Part shown: positions 6,566-13,767 of the stretch, piece by piece
Layout: the number at the start of each line of letters is the position of its first letter
How positions within the stretch are numbered: position 1 is the stretch's first letter
Assembly (NCBI GenBank): GCA_934278995.1
Contig: CAKQWM010000015.1
Location: 1-29,281, forward strand
DNA from: an uncultured Clostridia bacterium
GTDB lineage: Bacteria; Bacillota; Clostridia; Christensenellales; Borkfalkiaceae
Reading direction: 5' to 3'
Length of the DNA stretch: 29,281 bases
Notes under the pieces: model-generated
The model's input: the letters and a program-made list of their open reading frames with translations, nothing else
The model's database searches: none
What the model was told of the DNA's origin: nothing
Program-made: the position numbers and the translations under genes

Positions 6566-7152
6566 AGTATCTTTAACGCCTTAAAGGCGTTATCCGAAGT
6601 GTTTTTTAGGTTTTTATCCGTTACCGCGTTCGGACGGCAACAATTCAGCGACAAAACGTATTTTTCGGTTTCGTCGAATTTAATTATAGAAGCGAATAAA
6701 TCGATTCCGTTTTCCTTATCGTAAACCACTATACCGTAATTTTTACCGCCCGAGGTGTAAAAAAGATAATTTTCGGCGTTGATGCCGTAATCCGACAGAA
6801 CTTTCTCGTCGAGTTCTGCAAATTGCGCGTCAAGATTTTTTTCGGGCATCGCGGATAAATTCAGAATTAAAATATCGGAATTTATAAGTCCCGTCGTAGC
6901 AAGTCTGTCGCCGTAATATTCTGATTTTTCCGACGACGAAATAACGTTTGCCGACTTTACCCCCTCTATAGTCGCCAGGTTGTTTTCTATCATAACGTAA
7001 TTGCATTTTTCGGCGGTGATAAAAGCGTTCAGCGTTTGATATTTTTTGGGGGACGTAACGCCGTCAAACACGAATTGCCACAACAACACGGATACCGCCA
7101 AAACGGCAACGAACAAATTTACGCTATACGTTAAAACGGTTTTCTTATTCAT
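6553..7152 (-). CDS. Membrane-anchored extracytoplasmic protein, last gene of the ABC operon
   Basis: A 199-residue protein with one N-terminal helix (LTYSVNLFVAVLAVSVLLWQ) and an outside domain of ~170 residues. The start at 7152 follows GAGGAG and overlaps the end of the preceding gene by 8 bp. An in-frame ATG ten codons earlier has no better ribosome site. The domain is alpha/beta with acidic character and a YTSGGKNYGIVVYDKENG hairpin. No family is recognised and no lipobox is present. Its place directly behind the ATPase and a small membrane protein suggests an accessory or sensory role for the transporter. Confidence 0.7.
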   Translation of the reverse strand: MNKKTVLTYSVNLFVAVLAVSVLLWQFVFDGVTSPKKYQTLNAFITAEKCNYVMIENNLATIEGVKSANVISSSEKSEYYGDRLATTGLINSDILILNLSAMPEKNLDAQFAELDEKVLSDYGINAENYLFYTSGGKNYGIVVYDKENGIDLFASIIKFDETEKYVLSLNCCRPNAVTDKNLKNTSDNAFKALKILLSL

Positions 7153-7630
7153 TTTTCGTCTCCTCGATTTCGATAAAGGCAACGTATTTTCCGTTTGATT
7201 TTAAAAATACTTTTTTGCCTTTCTCGGGAAGGTCTTTTGAAAAGGGGATATAAAAACGCCTTTCTTTTTCGCCGTCCGTTACCGAAAAAGCATAAAAACG
7301 CAAGCCGTTCATCGTGGTAATTTCCTTATCGGACGCGGTTACGACGCCGTAAAATTCGCTCAAAACGGCGGTTTGCATCGTTTTGACGAAAGATATTACT
7401 CTTTTGTTGCGGGCGACGACGGTAAACCCGTAAACGCCGACGCACCCCGGTACTATGGTAAAAAGCGTGGCAAGCGTCTGAGCGACGAATCTTCCCGTTT
7501 TTTCCCAAAATATAACGGACAGCGCGCATACTGCGACCGAAATAATCGTAATCGTGGCAAAAAGCGCGTAAAAGCGGGTATTTTCGGTTTTTAAAGCGAC
7601 TACGTCAACGTTGTCAAATATATTTTTCAT
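7145..7630 (-). CDS. Small two-helix membrane protein of the ABC operon
   Basis: A 161-residue protein with two adjacent hydrophobic segments (about residues 20-43 and 50-72) and a soluble C-terminal half (FYGVVTASDKEITTMNGLRF...RRFYIPFSKDLPEKGKKVFL). The tail has the beta-rich, KGKKVFL-type look of a small OB- or NfeD-like barrel, but no family is claimed. The ATG overlaps the stop of the ATPase gene as ATGA, which implies coupled translation. Function unknown, probably an accessory protein of the transporter. Confidence 0.7.
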   Translation of the reverse strand: MKNIFDNVDVVALKTENTRFYALFATITIISVAVCALSVIFWEKTGRFVAQTLATLFTIVPGCVGVYGFTVVARNKRVISFVKTMQTAVLSEFYGVVTASDKEITTMNGLRFYAFSVTDGEKERRFYIPFSKDLPEKGKKVFLKSNGKYVAFIEIEETKNE

Positions 7631-8361
7631 TCAAACTTCTCCGTTAAACCGAGCGCCGCGCGAATATCGCTTTTTTGCAACAATTCGGCGGGTTGCCCCT
7701 GAGCCGTTACGGAGCCGTTATCCATAACGACTAAATAATCCGCAAGTTTCAGGGCTTCTTTTACGTTGTGGGTGACGTAAACGAATGTTATCTGCAAAGT
7801 TTCGTGCAATTTTTTAAACAGCGAAATCGCGTCTTCTCTTAACTTTTCGTCGTAATTCGACATAGGTTCGTCCAAAAATAGGACGTCGGGTTCTTTAACG
7901 AGCGCCCTTGCCAGACTTACTCGTTGTTGCTGACCGCCCGAAAGTTCTTTAGGCCGCCGCGTCGTCAGATATCGTATTCCCGTAAGAAGGCAGATTTTTT
8001 CGACGCGACGTCTTATTTCGTCCGCAGGGACTTTCGCCGTTTTCAGCGGGTACGCGACGTTATCGAATACGGTAAGATGAGGATAAAGAGCGTATTCCTG
8101 CGTACAATAGGACACGTTGCGGTTTTGAACGGGCAAGTCCGTAACGTCCGCGTCGTTATAGAAAATTTTTCCGTCATGGACGTCGGTTATTCCGACAAGC
8201 GCCCTCAAAAGAGTTGTTTTTCCGCAACCGGACGGTCCCATTATAACCGTAAACGATCCGTCGGGTACGGTAAGGTTTACGTCGTATAAAACCGCCGTTG
8301 CCGTTGATTTTTTCTTGTCAACGTAATATTTAAAAAGGTTATTGGTCGTTATTTTCGGCAT
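7627..8361 (-). CDS. ABC transporter ATP-binding protein, sugar-importer type
   Basis: A 244-residue ATPase with Walker A GPSGCGKTT (about residues 41-49), Q-loop TQEYALYPHLTV, signature LSGGQQQRVSLARAL and Walker B DVLFLDEP followed by the D-loop SNYDEKLR. Sequence details resemble MalK/MsmK/UgpC ATPases that power CUT1 sugar importers. The C-terminal regulatory OB domain of those proteins (~100 residues) is absent. It lies between the YesL-like gene, whose end it overlaps by 23 bp, and the small membrane protein. The rightward sugar-permease genes of the locus lack an ATPase and share the LacI operator with this operon, so this is the likely energising subunit. Confidence 0.9.
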   Translation of the reverse strand: MPKITTNNLFKYYVDKKKSTATAVLYDVNLTVPDGSFTVIMGPSGCGKTTLLRALVGITDVHDGKIFYNDADVTDLPVQNRNVSYCTQEYALYPHLTVFDNVAYPLKTAKVPADEIRRRVEKICLLTGIRYLTTRRPKELSGGQQQRVSLARALVKEPDVLFLDEPMSNYDEKLREDAISLFKKLHETLQITFVYVTHNVKEALKLADYLVVMDNGSVTAQGQPAELLQKSDIRAALGLTEKFE

Positions 8362-9205
8362 TATACAGTCCTTTTTTATAAATTTCGGGGAAGTTTTGTT
8401 TGTTTATAAAGTCGTCGAAAACCGAATCGCAACAAAGAGTATTTATAATGATTTGCATCGGCATAATAAAAATCGGCAACAACGCGCACGTCGCCAAAAA
8501 AGCGTATTTTCCGGGGATAAGGAGGGCTGATAGGGGTAAAACGTTTACAATAAGCAATGAAAACGAAATTTGCGGTTTGCGCATGGAAAGCATGAAAGAG
8601 TTTTTGATTTTTCCCGAAAAAGAAAGATTATATACGGCGCTTTGGGTTACGAACATCGGCGTAACAAGACAAACGATAACGGTCGCCGTCATCAAAAAAC
8701 AAATTGCCGCCTGCGCAAAAAAAACGTTCTCGAAAAAAAGACTTCTCATCAGATATTGCAAAAAATAATTAAGCGTAGAAATTATTACGGCAATAATACA
8801 TAAAGACGGGGAGTTTTCTTTCAGCGACCTGAAAAAATCCGACCAAAAAATCACGCCGTCTTGCCAGACGAGCCGTCTTACGATGCCTATAACGCCCGCA
8901 AAACCCGTCGCAAATACAGCGGCGCAGGGGATAAGGGCAAGATTCCTCGCGTTTATCATGCCGAAAATCGTTTTTGACGCTTCGGCGGTTTCCAAAAGTC
9001 CGCTTTCCGCTTTCAGATTTATCTCGTAAACTTTCAAATTGCCTACGGCGTAAACCGCTACGAAAGGAGCGATAAACAAAAGGAGAATAAGCCCAAGCCC
9101 CGTTATCAGCCAGAAACGATTCTTATAAAGGTCGAAAAATAATTGTTTTCTTGTTTTAGGCAACCTGTCGGGGGAAAAATCGGTCGCGTTTTTTTTAAGT
9201 TTCAT
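8339..9205 (-). CDS. DUF624/YesL-like integral membrane protein
   Basis: A 288-residue protein with about six membrane helices. It has the family arrangement: a cationic N-terminus (RLPKTRKQLFFDLYKNRFW), a first helix with LLLFIAPFVAVYAV, and a cytosolic segment VWQDGVIFWSDFFRSLKENS that parallels the 'D..FW..FF..FK.N' block of YesL. YesL proteins are found in sugar-uptake loci of Firmicutes beside LplB/YtcP permeases; their biochemical role is unclear. It is the first gene of the leftward operon, directly behind the LacI-controlled promoter. The length is above the ~210 residues usual for YesL, so the match is to the wider DUF624-like group. Confidence 0.6.
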   Translation of the reverse strand: MKLKKNATDFSPDRLPKTRKQLFFDLYKNRFWLITGLGLILLLFIAPFVAVYAVGNLKVYEINLKAESGLLETAEASKTIFGMINARNLALIPCAAVFATGFAGVIGIVRRLVWQDGVIFWSDFFRSLKENSPSLCIIAVIISTLNYFLQYLMRSLFFENVFFAQAAICFLMTATVIVCLVTPMFVTQSAVYNLSFSGKIKNSFMLSMRKPQISFSLLIVNVLPLSALLIPGKYAFLATCALLPIFIMPMQIIINTLCCDSVFDDFINKQNFPEIYKKGLYNAENNDQ

Positions 9206-9297
9206 ATTTATCCCTACTTTTTTGTCGCTTATAAAAAAAGGTTAATCGGTTCAAAAAAACTTTTTTTAAAAAAAACGAAAAATTTTATAAAATGGTA

Positions 9298-9326
9298 TTG
9301 ACACGGAAGGTTTTTGATGTTAAAAT
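9298..9326 (+). promoter_or_regulatory. Rightward promoter P1 for the rbsK operon
   Basis: TTGACA, 17-bp spacer, TAAAAT. The predicted start is near 9333, directly at the first LacI-type operator. Confidence 0.65.
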
Positions 9327-9334
9327 CATCTTAC

Positions 9335-9346
9335 TAAAACGTTTTA
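9335..9346. promoter_or_regulatory. LacI-type operator O1
   Basis: Perfect 12-bp palindrome TAAAACGTTTTA in the context ACTAAAACGTTTTACTAA. The same core occurs at 9469-9480 and 13684-13695. The central CG and size fit LacI-family operators. It covers the predicted starts of both the rightward P1 and the leftward promoter. Confidence 0.8.
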
Positions 9347-9350
9347 CTAA

Positions 9351-9379
9351 ATTCTACTACGCTTTTGAGTTTTTGTCAA
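9351..9379 (-). promoter_or_regulatory. Leftward promoter of the YesL-ABC operon
   Basis: On the minus strand TTGACA, 17-bp spacer, TAGAAT. Transcription would start near 9344, inside operator O1. It points toward promoter P1, so the two promoters face each other. Confidence 0.75.
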
Positions 9380-9396
9380 CGGTGTTTTTGAATTAC

Positions 9397-9425
9397 TTGC
9401 GTTTTGGCTGAAAAAAGTTTATAAA
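9397..9425 (+). promoter_or_regulatory. Possible second rightward promoter P2
   Basis: TTGCGT, 17-bp spacer, TATAAA. The -35 is weak. If used, its start is near 9432 and operator O2 would lie in the early transcribed region. Confidence 0.35.
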
Positions 9426-9426
9426 T

Positions 9427-9460
9427 TTTTTTACGCACCGACCGCCGTCGGTGCAAAAAA
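9427..9460 (+). other. Strong hairpin in the rbsK leader
   Basis: GCACCGAC-CGCC-GTCGGTGC, a perfect 8-bp stem, flanked by T6 on the left and A6 on the right that can extend the stem. It has no downstream T tract on either strand, so it is not a terminator. It may protect or shape the 5' leader. Confidence 0.6.
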
Positions 9461-9468
9461 TGTTTAAC

Positions 9469-9480
9469 TAAAACGTTTTA
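9469..9480. promoter_or_regulatory. LacI-type operator O2
   Basis: TAAAACGTTTTA in the context AACTAAAACGTTTTACTAAC, identical in core to O1 and spaced 134 bp from it. Two copies at this distance would allow looping by a LacI-family dimer pair or a roadblock in the leader. Confidence 0.8.
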
Positions 9481-9533
9481 CTAACGCAAAAAATCGTTTT
9501 TAACACAAAACCGAAATTTTAGGAGAAGTCAAA

Positions 9534-10427
9534 ATGAGTAAAATTTACGTCGTCGGCAGCGTTAATATGGATTTACTGATAAACGCAGACGTATTTCCCG
9601 AAGCGGGTATGACCGTATCGGGTTACGGATTTATGACAAATCCCGGGGGGAAGGGAGCGAATCAGGCGGTAGCCGTGTCGAAACTCGGCGGTAAAGCCGT
9701 TATGGTCGGCGCCGTAGGAAAAGAATTCGGAAACGAACTTATAAACGCATTGCAATGTTACGGCGTCGATACGGAAAATGTTTACAAAGCGAAAGACGTG
9801 TCGAGCGGTCTTGCCGTCATAGCGGTATCTCAGGGAGAAAACAGGATAATTCTCGATAAAGGAGCGAACGCTCTCGTGTCGGAGGAGTTTGCCCGAAAAG
9901 CGCTTGAAGGCGCCGAGGCAGGAGATTATCTTATAGTTCAGTTGGAGATTCCTCTGAAAACGGTGTATGCCTCGTTGAAGATTGCCAAAACTAAGGGTAT
10001 GATAACCGTTTTGAATCCGGCGCCGGCGTGTAAACTTCCGGAAGGAATTTTTAACTACGTTGATTATTTTATACCGAATCAGACGGAAACCGAATTTTAT
10101 ACGGATATTTATCCCGACACGGCACAAAACGCAACCGTCGCAGCCGAAAAACTGTTGAAAGCGGGCGTTAAAAACGTAGTAATAACAATGGGCAAAAACG
10201 GTTCGTTGTTTACGGACGGAAAAAGGACTTCCGTTTGCGACGCCTGTCTTGTCAAAGCCGTGGATACGACAGCCGCGGGCGATACCTTCGTAGGCGCTTT
10301 CGTAACCAGACTTTCGGAAGGCGAATCTGTCGAAACGGCTATGAAGTTTGCAAATAAAGCGTCTTCGGTTACCGTTACGAGAAGGGGCGCGCAACAATCA
10401 ATCCCTTACATAGGAGAAATAGGATAG
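9534..10427 (+). CDS. rbsK: Ribokinase
   Basis: A 297-residue PfkB-family sugar kinase that would phosphorylate D-ribose to ribose 5-phosphate with ATP. It shows the N-terminal GSVNMDL, the GGKGANQAVA substrate block (about 38-47), the N-P-A-P segment with the later PNQTE, and the PfkB signature DTTAAGDTFVGAF with catalytic Asp250. These details favour ribokinase over fructokinase, although related pentose or nucleoside kinases cannot be excluded. Length is typical. AGGAG precedes the ATG. It is the first gene of the rightward operon, and its TAG shares one base with the GTG of the LacI gene. A nucleoside hydrolase further down the operon would supply its substrate. Confidence 0.88.
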   Translation: MSKIYVVGSVNMDLLINADVFPEAGMTVSGYGFMTNPGGKGANQAVAVSKLGGKAVMVGAVGKEFGNELINALQCYGVDTENVYKAKDVSSGLAVIAVSQGENRIILDKGANALVSEEFARKALEGAEAGDYLIVQLEIPLKTVYASLKIAKTKGMITVLNPAPACKLPEGIFNYVDYFIPNQTETEFYTDIYPDTAQNATVAAEKLLKAGVKNVVITMGKNGSLFTDGKRTSVCDACLVKAVDTTAAGDTFVGAFVTRLSEGESVETAMKFANKASSVTVTRRGAQQSIPYIGEIG

Positions 10428-11440
10428 TGGAAAAAAAAGTTACGATAAAAGATATAGCCGATAAACTCGGAATATCGGTTTCAACCGTGTCGTTCGTGTT
10501 GAACGACAAGGGGGAGATTTCTCAACCTACGAGAGATAAAATAAAAGAAGCCGCTTTCAATATGGGATACAGACCCGACTATCTGGCGAGGTCGCTCGTT
10601 ACGGGAAAGTCCCACACGATAGGCGTAATAATTCCCGATATATCGAACCAATTTTTTGCCGAAACCGTAAGACATATTCAGACGGGTTTAAGCGGTTACG
10701 GTTACGACATTATATTGTGTAACAGCGAAGAAAAAACAAAGAACGACATAAAGTACATAGACTGGCTTGCAAGTCGCCGCGTGGACGGGCTTATTCTGAC
10801 GCTTTCCGCGCAATCGATGGAAAAAACCAATCACGCGTTTATAAAGGACGCTTTGGAAAACGCAAAAATACCTTATATGTTTCTGGACAGATATTATAAG
10901 TCGGAGGCGCCCATCGTTTCGATAGATAACGTTGACAGCGGTTATACCGTAACAAAGTATCTTTTATCCGAAGGACATAAAAATATAGGTGTAATTACCG
11001 GCCCGTTAAGTCTTAATTCGAGTTATAACAGGCTTGAAGGCTTTCTGAAAGCCATGAGGGAAGCAAACGTTACCGTAAGCGAAGACAATATAGTGAATCT
11101 TGCCTACGATATGGAATCGGGCAAAACGGGAGCCGAAAAACTTATAAAAAAAGGAGTTACCGCAATATTTGCCTTCAACGATTTACAAGCGTACGGCGCG
11201 CTTGAATATTGTAACGAAAAGGGTTTGAAAATACCCGAGGACGTAAGTCTGGTGGGCTTCGACGACATTTTTTATTCGTCGATTCTGGAAACCAAACTTA
11301 CCACCGTGCGACAGCCCATCAGGGAACTTGCGAACGAAACCTGCAAAACGATAATAAATCTTCTGGAAGGCAAAGAGTGCAAAAAGGAAGTTAAACTGAA
11401 AACCGAACTTATAATAAGAGACAGCGTAAAGGCTATATAA
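10427..11440 (+). CDS. LacI-family transcriptional repressor of the locus
   Basis: A 337-residue regulator. Residues ~4-50 form the LacI HTH (TIKDIADKLGISVSTVSFVLN, then a hinge with YRPDYLARSL). The rest is a periplasmic-binding-protein-like sensor domain starting at HTIGVIIPDISNQFFAE and ending with DDIFYSSILETKLTTVRQP. It starts with GTG, overlapping the ribokinase stop by one base. Its likely targets are the three TAAAACGTTTTA palindromes at the divergent promoters and before the binding-protein gene, giving autorepression and control of both arms. The effector is probably the imported sugar or a ribose derivative; this is inference. Confidence 0.9.
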   Translation: MEKKVTIKDIADKLGISVSTVSFVLNDKGEISQPTRDKIKEAAFNMGYRPDYLARSLVTGKSHTIGVIIPDISNQFFAETVRHIQTGLSGYGYDIILCNSEEKTKNDIKYIDWLASRRVDGLILTLSAQSMEKTNHAFIKDALENAKIPYMFLDRYYKSEAPIVSIDNVDSGYTVTKYLLSEGHKNIGVITGPLSLNSSYNRLEGFLKAMREANVTVSEDNIVNLAYDMESGKTGAEKLIKKGVTAIFAFNDLQAYGALEYCNEKGLKIPEDVSLVGFDDIFYSSILETKLTTVRQPIRELANETCKTIINLLEGKECKKEVKLKTELIIRDSVKAI

Positions 11441-12426
11441 TGAAGAATCGGATCGTATTAAAAAGAATAGACGGAACGGAAATCACCGCTTCCGATATAA
11501 AAGCGAGGAAAAAACGTCTGACCAAAGACGATTGGACGCTTATTATAATGGCGTCGCTGAGCCTTGTGTTCCTCGCGGTTTTCGCGTACGCGCCGTTATA
11601 CGGGCTTTTACTTGCTTTTAAAGTTGACGGCGAGTATTTAAACGTTCAGCACGTAATACGTTACGGAACGTGGGCGGACTTCGACCAGTTTAAATCCTTT
11701 TTGACCGATCCCGACTTTAAAAACGTAATGATAAACACCTTGGGGCTTAACGTACTGCAACTTCTTATAAACTTCCCCGCGCCGATAATCTTCGCTATCC
11801 TGATGAGCGAACTTTTATCGGACAGGTTTAAAAAAGTAGTACAGACGGTAACTTTTTTCCCTCACTTTTTATCGTGGGTTATCTTCGGCGGTATTTTTAT
11901 AAGCATGCTCGATTACGATTCGGGTATAGTAAACACCTTGCTTGTAAAAATCGGCTTGATAAAAGAACCCGTCGATATTTTAGGCGGAGAACAATATTTC
12001 TGGCCTCTTATCATAATTACGTCGCTTCTTAAAGGTTTGGGGTGGGGTTCGGTTATTTACGTTGCCGCAATCTCGGGTATTCCTAAGGAATTATACGAGG
12101 CGGCGCTTCTGGACGGCGCAAACCGTTGGCATAAAATCCGTTATATTACCGTTCCGTATATCGCGCCCACCATTACGTTGTTCTTCATTTTATCCATAAG
12201 CGGGTTGTTAAATAACGGTATAGATCATTTATGGGTTTTTCAGAATGCCAACAACATAACGAGAAGCGAAGTTCTGGACACTTTCATTTATAAATACGGA
12301 ATAAGAGGACACGCAAGGTACGGTTACGCCACCGCGATAGGCTTGTTTAAGTCGGTCGTATCGCTCATACTTTTGATTATGGGCAACGCAATATGTAAAA
12401 AGGTCAGCGGAAAGGGTATTTACTGA
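11440..12426 (+). CDS. ABC sugar permease, LplB type
   Basis: A 328-residue CUT1-family permease with six membrane helices after a cytosolic N-terminus. The conserved EAA loop that contacts the ATPase is at about residues 218-240 (YEAALLDGANRWHKIRYITVP). WADFDQFKSFLTDPDFKNVMINT and the early APLYGLLLAFK segment are typical of LplB partners of large LipO binding proteins. The ATG overlaps the stop of the repressor gene (TAATG). It pairs with the next gene as the membrane channel of the importer. No ATPase is encoded in this arm. Confidence 0.9.
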   Translation: MKNRIVLKRIDGTEITASDIKARKKRLTKDDWTLIIMASLSLVFLAVFAYAPLYGLLLAFKVDGEYLNVQHVIRYGTWADFDQFKSFLTDPDFKNVMINTLGLNVLQLLINFPAPIIFAILMSELLSDRFKKVVQTVTFFPHFLSWVIFGGIFISMLDYDSGIVNTLLVKIGLIKEPVDILGGEQYFWPLIIITSLLKGLGWGSVIYVAAISGIPKELYEAALLDGANRWHKIRYITVPYIAPTITLFFILSISGLLNNGIDHLWVFQNANNITRSEVLDTFIYKYGIRGHARYGYATAIGLFKSVVSLILLIMGNAICKKVSGKGIY

Positions 12427-12427
12427 T

Positions 12428-13558
12428 ATGTTTGTTATATTCGATTATAATTTTAAACATTTTGATATATTGCGCAAAATATTATGTTCCGTTTGCGCGG
12501 CTGTTTTAGCGCTCGCGATATTCTTTTCATACGTCGCGCACGTGGAAATAGACGCGGCAACCGAGCAAACCTACAAAATTTTAAACGTACTGTTTATCGT
12601 ATTTATTTGCCTTGCGCCTATAGCGCTTGCGATAATTACGGGATATATCGTTTCATACTTTAAATTACGTAAACTTACTCAAAATCACCGGGTAAAAAAC
12701 AAAAAGCACGTTCACGTTTTCGACGTTGTCAACTTTACCTGGATGGCGATATTCTGCGTATTATGTATTTACCCTATAATCTACGTGGTGGTAGGCTCGT
12801 TCAACCAAGGCGCGGATTATTCCAAGGGCGGGGTTTACCTTTTGCCGAGGTTATTTACGTTTGAAAATTACAAAATAGTTCTGACGGACGCCGATTTATA
12901 TCACAGTTACCTCGTAACCATCGGGCGTACCGTTATAGGTACGGTTTCCGCGCTTGTGTTTACCTCGCTCGTCGCGTACGCGATGAGTCGTGAAAATTTA
13001 AAAGGCAAAAACTTCTTTTACTGGGCGAACATAGTTACGATGTTTTTCGGCGGCGGTCTGGTACCTTTCTTCTTAATTATACAAGCCGTACAACTGTTCG
13101 ATACTTTTTGGGTTTATATTATCCCGAGCATTTACTCGGTTTACAACATGATAGTAATATCGAGTTTCTTTAAAGGCATTTCGAACGAACTTCACGAAGC
13201 CGCTCAGGTTGACGGCGCAAGCGAATTTCGTATATGGTGGCAAATTTACATGCCGTTAAGTAAGCCCGTTCTCGCCACCGTTGCGCTATGGCTTGCGGTG
13301 GGGCATTGGAATTCCTACTTCGACACGATGATTTACACCAACGATAAAAACCTTGAAACTTTACAATACTTTTTATTGAAAGCCATTTCCACTTCGTCGA
13401 TGACGGAGGGGCTTCCCGACACCATGATGCAAAGGGTTTCGCCCATGACGATATCTCTTGCCGCCATAGTAATATCCATTATACCCGTTCTGTTCTTCTT
13501 CCCGTTCGTAAGAAAAAATTTCCAGTCGGGCATAATGATAGGCTCTTTAAAAGGTTAA
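12428..13558 (+). CDS. ABC sugar permease, YtcP type, with N-terminal extension
   Basis: A 376-residue permease. The core (from about residue 90) is a standard YtcP/AraQ-like CUT1 subunit: CIYPIIYVVVGSFNQG, FTFENYKIVL, and the EAA loop HEAAQVDGASEFRIWWQIYMP at about 254-274. Such proteins are usually ~290-300 residues. The extra ~85 residues at the N-terminus carry two more hydrophobic segments and an amphipathic linker ending QNHRVKNKKHVHVF. The ATG begins one base after the stop of the first permease gene, with only weak ribosome-site match, so translation is probably coupled. A shorter start is possible but no good candidate with a ribosome site is seen. Confidence 0.88.
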   Translation: MFVIFDYNFKHFDILRKILCSVCAAVLALAIFFSYVAHVEIDAATEQTYKILNVLFIVFICLAPIALAIITGYIVSYFKLRKLTQNHRVKNKKHVHVFDVVNFTWMAIFCVLCIYPIIYVVVGSFNQGADYSKGGVYLLPRLFTFENYKIVLTDADLYHSYLVTIGRTVIGTVSALVFTSLVAYAMSRENLKGKNFFYWANIVTMFFGGGLVPFFLIIQAVQLFDTFWVYIIPSIYSVYNMIVISSFFKGISNELHEAAQVDGASEFRIWWQIYMPLSKPVLATVALWLAVGHWNSYFDTMIYTNDKNLETLQYFLLKAISTSSMTEGLPDTMMQRVSPMTISLAAIVISIIPVLFFFPFVRKNFQSGIMIGSLKG

Positions 13559-13594
13559 AACAGGTGCGAAGATTAAAATAAGCGAATATTTTGC

Positions 13595-13638
13595 AAAGGG
13601 ATATCCCTTTTGCGTTTGAAACTTCGTTCAAACGCAAA
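13595..13638 (+). other. Overlapping palindrome and long hairpin before the binding-protein gene
   Basis: AAAGGGATATCCCTTT (13595-13610) is a perfect 16-bp palindrome. It overlaps a hairpin with 12-bp arms, TTTGCGTTTGAA-ACTTCG-TTCAAACGCAAA (13609-13638). No T tract follows the long stem. It could be an mRNA-processing or stabilising structure that allows the binding protein to be made in excess of the permeases. Confidence 0.6.
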
Positions 13639-13670
13639 TTCCTTTAACGGAAAAAAAGAGTAAGGCGGTT

Positions 13671-13697
13671 TATAATCGTTTAGTAAAACGTTTTACT
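13671..13697 (+). promoter_or_regulatory. Internal promoter -10 with LacI-type operator O3
   Basis: TATAAT at 13671-13676 is followed by AGTAAAACGTTTTACT, a perfect 16-bp palindrome, at 13682-13697, right at the predicted start. No good -35 box is present, so the promoter may be weak or need an activator. The operator matches O1 and O2. Confidence 0.65.
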
Positions 13698-13767
13698 TTA
13701 TTAAAAAACCGATGCGGTTTTATAAAAAATAAATATGAGAGCCGAATTTCGGCTTCAGGAGGATTTT

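Noticed and set aside
9427..9460. Terminator in the rbsK leader
   Set aside because: The hairpin is strong, but the T tract precedes it and A residues follow on both readings.
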